Of a stretch of DNA of 22,203 bases, positions 17,219 to 22,203 are shown piece after piece. Within the stretch, counting starts at the first letter, position 1. Each line of letters begins with the position of its first letter. A program made the translations under genes and the position numbers. The notes beneath the pieces are model-generated. The model did not search any database and was not told the DNA's origin. It saw only the letters and a list, made by a program, of their open reading frames with translations. The stretch spans positions 1 to 22,203 of the forward strand of contig JAJZPK010000012.1 of the NCBI GenBank assembly GCA_021811205.1, read 5' to 3'. This stretch comes from Pseudomonadota bacterium. Lineage in GTDB: Bacteria; Pseudomonadota; Gammaproteobacteria; Burkholderiales; JABEVD01.

Positions 17219-18433
17219 ATGTCTGTCGAAAGTCTTTTCCTTGGGCGTCAGCCTATTCTGAACAGGGACCAGGAGCTCGTCGCATTCGAGCTCCTTTTCA
17301 GATCCAGCCGGGAAAACGGAGCGGGATTCACGGATGGCTTCGTGGCGACCGCCACAGTCATCACCCATGTGTTCAATGAACTTGGCGTCGAAGAGGCGCT
17401 CGGCAACTGCCTGGGTTACATCAACCTGGATGAAGCGCTCATCATGAGCGACATCGTCGAATTCATGCCGAAATCCCAGGTCGTGCTCGAGATTCTTGAA
17501 ACAGTACCGATTACTCCCGTAGTCGTGGATCGTTGCAGGGAACTGAAATCGCAAGGCTTCATGCTTGCACTGGATGATTTCGTCCATTATGGAGACGAAG
17601 CGGAAGCAATCATGCCGCATGTGGACATTGTCAAGGTCGACATCGCTGCCCTCGACCCTTCGCAGCTCGAATCGCTCGTCAAAACGCTCAGAAAATGGCC
17701 GGTGACGCTTCTGGCCGAAAAGGTGGAAACGAGAGCTGAATTCAAACGCTGCCTCGATCTCGGCTTCCATCTTTTCCAGGGCTATTATTTTGCGAAACCC
17801 GAGATCATCACTGGAAAGCGTCTTGCCCATTCAGAAATCCAGCTGATGAAACTGCTCGAAAAGGTAAACGCCGATGGGGAGTCTCATGAAATCGAGCAAA
17901 TGCTGAAGGGGGATGCGCTCCTCAGCTACAATCTGCTCAAAATTGCCAATTCAGCATCGTCCGGTGCCAGGCAGCAAATCACATCGGTCAAGACAGCGCT
18001 GACGCTGATCGGCAGACGCCATCTGCAAAGGTGGATCCAGCTTCTGCTCTATACGAGTTCTGGCGCGCCATATCCGAATCCGCTTCTGCAGCTCGCTGCA
18101 ACAAGAGGCAAGCTGATGGAGCTTCTTTCTGAAAATGTCTTCGGCAAGAATGCCGAAGACAGCGCTTTCATGACGGGGGTGATGTCGCTTCTGGATGTTC
18201 TGCTGGGCATGCCGCTGGAGGAGATACTCGCCTCGATCGACATCGATCCTGAAATCAAGGCGGCGCTCATCGGATACGAGGGGGAACTCGGTACACTGTT
18301 GAGGCTCGTGCACGCCATGGAAGGCGCCGAAGAAATTCCCGATTTCCTCGGCGCTTTTCCTGAAATCACCTTGCACGAACTGAATCTTGCGCAATCCACG
18401 GCGCTCGCCTGGGCGAACGGATTGCGCGACTAG
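17219..18433 (+). CDS. EAL-HDOD signalling protein (YuxH type)
   Basis: The 404-residue protein joins a short EAL-like domain (about 1-200) to an HDOD domain (about 203-395), the layout of YuxH/CdgJ-type proteins, which influence motility or virulence, usually without cyclic-di-GMP hydrolysis. The opening FLGRQPILNRDQELVAFELLFR (7-28) is diagnostic. EAL is ELL (24-26). Glu91, Asp119-Asp120, Lys139 and the AEKVE motif remain, but the loop after DDF reads VHYGDEA rather than GTGYSSL. The HDOD part starts LLKIANSASSGARQQITSVKTALTLIGRRHLQRW. The start is the ATG at 17219, just before the conserved region; GGGGAGGG lies about 20 bases upstream, too far to be ideal. The gene ends one base from the convergent decarboxylase. 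Confidence 0.9.
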   Translation: MSVESLFLGRQPILNRDQELVAFELLFRSSRENGAGFTDGFVATATVITHVFNELGVEEALGNCLGYINLDEALIMSDIVEFMPKSQVVLEILETVPITPVVVDRCRELKSQGFMLALDDFVHYGDEAEAIMPHVDIVKVDIAALDPSQLESLVKTLRKWPVTLLAEKVETRAEFKRCLDLGFHLFQGYYFAKPEIITGKRLAHSEIQLMKLLEKVNADGESHEIEQMLKGDALLSYNLLKIANSASSGARQQITSVKTALTLIGRRHLQRWIQLLLYTSSGAPYPNPLLQLAATRGKLMELLSENVFGKNAEDSAFMTGVMSLLDVLLGMPLEEILASIDIDPEIKAALIGYEGELGTLLRLVHAMEGAEEIPDFLGAFPEITLHELNLAQSTALAWANGLRD

Positions 18434-18434
18434 G

Positions 18435-19586
18435 TCAAATCACGAACACATCCGGCAGGGGAAAGCCGTTGAAGTTGCTGGCGTAGGCCGTCGTGTAGGC
18501 CCCGGCGTTCACGAGATAAATGTAATCGCCTTCCTCCAGATCTTCGGGCAGCATCTCGTCCTTCATCACGATGTCAACCGAATCGCAGGTGGGGCCTGCG
18601 ACCGACCATGGAATCGGCGTGCCGTGCCTGTCTGTCTCTATTCTGTAATGCAGGCCGCCCGTCGTTTCGATGACGCCGCCGAAAATGCCGGCATCCCAAT
18701 AGATCCATTTCTTCTCTGAACGGGTGGCCGTGCCGATCACCTGGCAGACAAAACAGCCTGCATCCGAAACGAGATAGCGTCCGGGTTCCGCCATGATGCG
18801 CATGTCGGGCAGATCCGCGATCGACTCGTTGACGATCTCGCCGATCAGTTCGATCGAGGGTATGGGTTTCACATGCTGGACCGGATAGCCTCCGCCCAGA
18901 TTCAAGAGGCGTGGATTCATTCCCGACGCTTTCATGGCCTCGAATACTTCTTTTGCGCGCCTGATGCCGATGCGCCAGTTTTCAGGATTCCTGCATTGCG
19001 AGCCGACATGGAAGGTCACGCCCGCAAGGTCAGCGCCGAGTCTTGACGCCTCTTCGATGATTGCGTCCACTTCGCTTGCATAGGCGCCGAATTTTCCGCC
19101 CAGTGGCCAGTCGCTGCCGATATTCGGGGTGTCGACCCTGAGATAGAGCTTCGCATCATGCTTGACGCTGACGATCTTCCTCAATTCCTCTATGCTGTCG
19201 AGCACGTACCATTCGACCCCTTTTTTGGCCGCATATTCGATATAGCGCCTGGATTTGACCGGGTTGCTGTAATAGATCTCCTCAGCCTTGACGCCGAGGC
19301 CGAGCAGGAGGTCGAGCTCCGCGATCGAGGCGATTTCGAATCCCACGCCTTCCTCGATCAGCACCTTCAGGATTCTGGGATCGGGGTTGGATTTGACCGC
19401 GAAGTGCGGTGCAACCCTGGGCATGGCTGCCTTGAATCGTCGCGCCTTGAGCCTGACGGGTGCAGAGTCGAGGAGCAGGAAAGGCTTGTCGTAGCCTTTT
19501 ACAAGCTGCTTCTTGACTGTTTCGAAATCGATGCTGATTTCGGAAGAATTCGGGAATTTCTCATTCTTGAGGGCAGGGGCGGGCAT
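18435..19586 (-). CDS. PLP-dependent ornithine (or lysine/ornithine) decarboxylase, alanine-racemase fold
   Basis: The enzyme removes CO2 from ornithine, and in some relatives also lysine, to give putrescine or cadaverine for polyamine synthesis. The 383-residue product is a fold III decarboxylase: PLP-binding Lys65 in HFAVKSNPDP, His193 (FHVGSQ), GGGYP (231-235), EPGRYL (267-272), the second-subunit Cys334-Asp335 in GPTCDSVD, and a closing GAYTTAYASNFNGF. The active site forms between two subunits. Substrate preference between ornithine and lysine is not settled by the sequence seen; diaminopimelate decarboxylase is unlikely because the protein is short and lacks that enzyme's motifs. The ribosome site AGGAG, seven bases before the ATG, is excellent, and a TATAAT lies about 108 bases upstream. 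Confidence 0.93.
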   Translation of the reverse strand: MPAPALKNEKFPNSSEISIDFETVKKQLVKGYDKPFLLLDSAPVRLKARRFKAAMPRVAPHFAVKSNPDPRILKVLIEEGVGFEIASIAELDLLLGLGVKAEEIYYSNPVKSRRYIEYAAKKGVEWYVLDSIEELRKIVSVKHDAKLYLRVDTPNIGSDWPLGGKFGAYASEVDAIIEEASRLGADLAGVTFHVGSQCRNPENWRIGIRRAKEVFEAMKASGMNPRLLNLGGGYPVQHVKPIPSIELIGEIVNESIADLPDMRIMAEPGRYLVSDAGCFVCQVIGTATRSEKKWIYWDAGIFGGVIETTGGLHYRIETDRHGTPIPWSVAGPTCDSVDIVMKDEMLPEDLEEGDYIYLVNAGAYTTAYASNFNGFPLPDVFVI

Positions 19587-19693
19587 GGTTTTCTCCTCTA
19601 TCGCTACGTTACCGGAATATGCAGATCGAATTTGTTGCTGAAGCAGGGATGGTGGCGTGTCATTTTGAGCACCTGTGTTCTGGAAAATGCGCG

Positions 19694-19699
19694 ATTATA
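19694..19699 (-). promoter_or_regulatory. -10 element for the decarboxylase gene
   Basis: A perfect TATAAT on the minus strand, followed by CGCGCA, lies between the decarboxylase and the terminator of the upstream barrel gene. It would give a leader of about 100 bases before the ATG. No good -35 is found at 16-18 bases; the T-rich run upstream may act as an UP-like element. The leader contains no hairpin I would call a riboswitch. Confidence 0.45.
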
Positions 19700-19732
19700 C
19701 GCTCAAAAACCTTAAAGAAAACTTTCAAGCGG

Positions 19733-19764
19733 AAAAAAACCCGCATCGATCGATGCGGGTTTTT
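19733..19764 (-). terminator. Strong intrinsic terminator after the second barrel gene
   Basis: A perfect palindrome of two ten-base arms (CCCGCATCGA / TCGATGCGGG, 19740-19759) is flanked by seven A's and five T's, so it has a U-tract in both directions. It lies 15 bases past the barrel stop on the minus strand and insulates the decarboxylase from read-through. It is the clearest terminator in the window. Confidence 0.9.
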
Positions 19765-19779
19765 AACTGCATGAAAATA

Positions 19780-20346
19780 TTAAAACTTGTAGAGGATGCC
19801 GAGCGACCAGACATTGGAGTTGAAGTTGCTCGTTACACCGGCATTGGACAACGCTGCGCCATAGCGATCCCAGCCGAAGCGCATCCCGACCTGCTGTGTG
19901 AAATCGTACTCTGCGCCGACGCCGAAGGTCGCTGCGCTTCTGTTCGAGCCTGAAAGCGTTCCTACCGTCGAAGATGCGCTGGTCTTGGCGTTGGCGTAAC
20001 CCACGCGTCCGTATAGGCTGAAGGAGTCCTGAAGCGGCAGCATGCCGATCAGGTCGAGGCCGTAGACGTCGCTTTTGCCGTTGCCCACGCCGCCGGCCAT
20101 GGTGCCTTCGAATTTTCCTCCACCGGTGTAGAAACCTTCAACGCCCCAGTTCTGGTTGAACAAATAGCCGAGAAAAACGCCGCCCACGGTGTCCGTGGAT
20201 TTGGTCATGGCCATTCCCGGATAAACGGTTCCTACGCTGGAGCGCCCGACATCTGCACCGACGTACCATCCTTCGGCCTGAGCGGTCGCCGCGAAGGCGG
20301 CCGCACCGGCAATGAAGCCGGCAGAAATGATTGATTTGAGCTTCAT
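19780..20346 (-). CDS. Second OmpA-type outer-membrane beta-barrel protein
   Basis: The 188-residue product has a signal peptide (1-24, cut after AQA) and a barrel pattern: EGWYVGADVGRSSVG, GVFLGYLFNQNWGVEGFYTGGGKF, FSLYGRVGYANAKTSA, FGVGAEYDFTQQVGMRFGWDRYG and a C-terminal WSLGILYKF ending in Phe, as required for BAM recognition. It belongs to the same broad family as the barrel at 1518-2045 (GFYAGATIG, LSLYGKLGMAQAHTS, GAIYHF), though the two differ clearly. AAAGGA lies five to ten bases before the ATG. It has its own promoter and terminator, so it is a single-gene unit. The physiological role is unknown. Confidence 0.87.
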   Translation of the reverse strand: MKLKSIISAGFIAGAAAFAATAQAEGWYVGADVGRSSVGTVYPGMAMTKSTDTVGGVFLGYLFNQNWGVEGFYTGGGKFEGTMAGGVGNGKSDVYGLDLIGMLPLQDSFSLYGRVGYANAKTSASSTVGTLSGSNRSAATFGVGAEYDFTQQVGMRFGWDRYGAALSNAGVTSNFNSNVWSLGILYKF

Positions 20347-20353
20347 GATGCGT

Positions 20354-20368
20354 CCTTTCGCGAAAAGG
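20354..20368 (-). promoter_or_regulatory. Hairpin that would mask the Shine-Dalgarno of the barrel gene
   Basis: In the mRNA, CCUUU pairs with AAAGG across a five-base loop (UCGCG). The AAAGG arm is the Shine-Dalgarno of the barrel gene, ending eight bases before the start codon. Such a stem could lower translation or respond to temperature. The stem is only five base pairs with three A-U pairs, so it would be marginally stable. Confidence 0.3.
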
Positions 20369-20398
20369 CCTGTCGCAAGATGCGTTCAGGCTGATTCG

Positions 20399-20426
20399 AG
20401 TATAGGATCGATTTTTCAGGATTCAA
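20399..20426 (-). promoter_or_regulatory. Sigma-70 promoter for the second barrel gene
   Basis: TTGAAT (20421-20426) and TATACT (20399-20404) stand 16 bases apart on the minus strand, matching four and five of six consensus bases. The transcript would start near 20392, about 45 bases before the ATG. The -35 overlaps the end of the long dyad at 20424-20459. Confidence 0.5.
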
Positions 20427-20459
20427 CAATGCCGTTGCATTTATGCAACAGCATTGTTG
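20424..20459. repeat. 36-base interrupted dyad between dcd and the barrel promoter
   Basis: Outer arms CAACAATGC / GCATTGTTG (nine bases) and inner arms GTTGCAT / ATGCAAC (seven bases) nest around a TT centre, with a single mismatched pair between them, giving 16 paired bases. It begins three bases past the dcd stop. There is no T-run after it on the minus strand. It may end or stabilise the dcd mRNA, or serve as an operator, since it touches the -35 of the barrel gene. Confidence 0.75.
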
Positions 20460-20462
20460 CGC

Positions 20463-21029
20463 TCATATTTTCGGCAGGGTTACGCCGTGCTGGCCCTGGT
20501 ATTTCCCGCCCCTGTCTCGGTAGGATGTTTCGCATACTTCGTCGGATTCGAAAAAGATGACCTGGGCCACCCCCTCGTTCGCATAGATTTTCGCGGGGAG
20601 CGGGGTGGTATTGGAAAATTCGAGGGTTACAAAGCCTTCCCATTCAGGTTCGAAAGGGGTCACGTTGACGATGATGCCGCAGCGTGCATAAGTCGATTTC
20701 CCGAGGCAGATGGTGAGCACGTTGCGCGGTATTCTGAAGTATTCGACGGTTCTTGCAAGCGCGAAGGAATTGGGGGGGATGATGCACACATCCCCCTTGA
20801 AATCGACGAAGCTGTTGGAATCGAAATTCTTCGGGTCGACGATCGTCGTGTTGAGGTTGGTGAAAAGCTTGAATTCGTCCGAGCAGCGAATGTCGTATCC
20901 GTAGCTCGACGTCCCGTAGGAGACGATCTTCCGGCCGTCCGATTCCTTGATCTGGCGCGGTTCGAAAGGCTCGATCATGCCGTGCTCTTCCGCCATGCGG
21001 CGGATCCATTTGTCCGATTTGATGCTCAT
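20463..21029 (-). CDS. dcd: dCTP deaminase
   Basis: Dcd converts dCTP to dUTP, the main route to dTTP in many Gram-negative bacteria. The 188-residue product matches the usual length and shows [31 protein letters not shown] (41-49), the catalytic-core segment [53 protein letters not shown] and the C-terminal [12 protein letters not shown] that closes over the nucleotide. It is the mono-functional, homotrimeric type. Its ATG overlaps the mrp stop (ATGA), so the two are translated as a coupled pair; mrp-dcd order is common in betaproteobacteria. Confidence 0.97.
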   Translation of the reverse strand: MSIKSDKWIRRMAEEHGMIEPFEPRQIKESDGRKIVSYGTSSYGYDIRCSDEFKLFTNLNTTIVDPKNFDSNSFVDFKGDVCIIPPNSFALARTVEYFRIPRNVLTICLGKSTYARCGIIVNVTPFEPEWEGFVTLEFSNTTPLPAKIYANEGVAQVIFFESDEVCETSYRDRGGKYQGQHGVTLPKI

Positions 21030-22114
21030 GTGTTCTGGATGACGATTTTCGGGAAGACTGCGGAATGGTCCTGAGCGAGGGTGGAGACCTTGTATGCGAC
21101 GCGCCTTGCCATGCCTCTGTAGGTCGCGCTGACCTTGCTTTCCCTGTGCGCGACCACGGTGGGATTTCCAGAGTCGGCCTGTTCGCGGATTTTGATGTCG
21201 AGCGGCAACGCGCCCAGGAACTCGACGTCATAGTCCTTGCACATTTTCTCGCCGCCGCCCGAGCCGAAGATCGATTCCTCGTGTCCGCAATTCGAGCAGA
21301 TGTGCGTGCTCATGTTTTCGATGATGCCGAGAATCGGGACGCCGACCTTTTCGAACATCCTGAGCCCCTTCCTTGCATCGAGCAATGCAATGTCCTGGGG
21401 CGTGGTGACGATGACCGCGCCGGTGAGCGGCACCTTCTGGGCCAGCGTGAGCTGGACGTCGCCCGTTCCGGGCGGAAGATCGATGACGAGGTAGTCTAGG
21501 TCGTGCCAGTTGGTGTCGTTGAGCAGTTGCTCGAGCGCCTGGGTGACCATCGGGCCGCGCCATACCATGGGCGCTTCGACATCCACGAGGAAGCCGATGG
21601 ACATGGCTTCCACGCCGTGCCCGACCATGGGCTCCATTTTCTTTCCGTCGAGCGATTCGGGCTGCCCATGGATGCCCAGCATGGCCGGCTGGGAAGGGCC
21701 GTAAATGTCTGCGTCAAGGATGCCGACCCTGGCGCCTTCTTCGGAAAGCGCAAGCGCGAGGTTGACGGCCGTCGTGGATTTGCCTACGCCGCCTTTGCCG
21801 GAAGCCACCGCAATGACGTTCTTGACGCCCGGGATCAATTTGACGCCGCGCTGCACGGCATGGGCGATTATCCTGCTCGAGACATTGACCGTGACCTTGC
21901 CGATGCCGGGAATGCTCGAAAGCTTCGCTGTCACCAGCTGTCTGATCTCGTCGAGGACGCTTTTTGCAGGATAGTCGAGCAGGATGTCGAGGCTGACGTC
22001 GCTCCCTTCTATCTTGATGTTCTTCGCGGATTTTCCCGATACGAAATCCTTCTGCGTGTTGGGGTCGACGACCTCCTTCAGCGCAGCCTTCACCATTTCT
22101 TCCGAAATTGCCAT
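21026..22114 (-). CDS. apbC: Iron-sulfur cluster carrier protein Mrp/ApbC
   Basis: ApbC is a P-loop ATPase that binds and transfers [4Fe-4S] clusters in the cytoplasm. The 362-residue product has an N-terminal MIP18-type domain (about 1-88), a deviant Walker [10 protein letters not shown] (106-114), [12 protein letters not shown] (132-143), [10 protein letters not shown] (210-219) and the cluster-binding pair Cys273-x-x-Cys276 ([10 protein letters not shown]). The ATG at 22114 follows GAGGATCGCA. It is first in the mrp-dcd operon; in relatives a divergent methionyl-tRNA synthetase gene often lies upstream, but the window ends before any such gene is visible. Confidence 0.96.
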   Translation of the reverse strand: MAISEEMVKAALKEVVDPNTQKDFVSGKSAKNIKIEGSDVSLDILLDYPAKSVLDEIRQLVTAKLSSIPGIGKVTVNVSSRIIAHAVQRGVKLIPGVKNVIAVASGKGGVGKSTTAVNLALALSEEGARVGILDADIYGPSQPAMLGIHGQPESLDGKKMEPMVGHGVEAMSIGFLVDVEAPMVWRGPMVTQALEQLLNDTNWHDLDYLVIDLPPGTGDVQLTLAQKVPLTGAVIVTTPQDIALLDARKGLRMFEKVGVPILGIIENMSTHICSNCGHEESIFGSGGGEKMCKDYDVEFLGALPLDIKIREQADSGNPTVVAHRESKVSATYRGMARRVAYKVSTLAQDHSAVFPKIVIQNT

Positions 22115-22203
22115 TGCGATCCTCGCTATTCTTTGATCAATCTAGTTTAAACAATATTTTTCATGGTGCCTACCATGATAAAAATGGGGTTTTGATGCAT
22201 TAC
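22115..22203. promoter_or_regulatory. Upstream region of apbC with a short dyad
   Basis: This A+T-rich stretch should hold the apbC promoter, but no convincing -35/-10 pair is seen. CATGGT and ACCATG (22162-22177) form a six-base stem with a four-base loop, flanked by T5 on one side and A5 on the other. A GTTTAAAC palindrome lies at 22145-22152. No reading frame at the edge can be identified. Confidence 0.3.

Noticed and set aside
22162..22177. Terminator or tRNA-like structure at the right edge
   Set aside because: The stem is only six base pairs between T5 and A5 runs, in the upstream region of apbC; orientation and role cannot be decided and no tRNA features are present.

Overview
The window looks like an ordinary chromosomal stretch of a Gram-negative betaproteobacterium, probably Nitrosomonadales- or Gallionella-like. 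This is inferred from gene content and order (rppH divergent from proS, mrp-dcd in tandem, a proteobacterial type III-fold ornithine decarboxylase, OmpA-type small barrels), not from any database match. Base composition and codon use look even, except in the first ~460 bases and in the A+T-rich intergenic spots.

Left edge (1-457): the C-terminal end of an IS3-family transposase and its terminal inverted repeat abut a consensus sigma-70 promoter, a strong Shine-Dalgarno and a start codon that point back into the element. This looks like a gene cut off after its first eight codons. An array of contiguous 68-base tandem repeats follows, running up to the 3' end of transaldolase.

458-5441: transaldolase (tal) and a small outer-membrane barrel, both on the minus strand; then a single-PAS protein, a SpoIIAA-like protein, a six-helix ion-channel-like protein with an atypical selectivity filter, a canonical two-helix K+ channel with RCK domains, and a secreted four-cysteine protein of unknown function. 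5510-10637: a MATE exporter, rppH, and the overlapping operon proS / lytic transglycosylase / pirin. 10618-16547: a PAS-PAS-GGDEF-EAL protein, a cysteine-free TlpA-like protein behind a YihY/BrkB membrane protein, a WrbA-like flavoprotein, and a DegP/HtrA protease predicted to be a lipoprotein. 16643-19586: dihydrofolate reductase, an EAL-HDOD signalling protein and ornithine decarboxylase. 19780-22114: a second OmpA-like barrel with an elaborate upstream region, dCTP deaminase and the Mrp/ApbC iron-sulfur carrier.

Housekeeping genes (tal, proS, folA, dcd, mrp, rppH) are interspersed with envelope and signalling genes. I see no CRISPR array, phage, toxin-antitoxin pair, defence island or biosynthetic cluster. 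The most unusual items are the channel with a TNIGTAY filter, the thioredoxin-fold protein with both catalytic cysteines replaced, the IS-truncated promoter and gene start beside the tandem repeats, and the long dyad overlapping the promoter of the second barrel gene.
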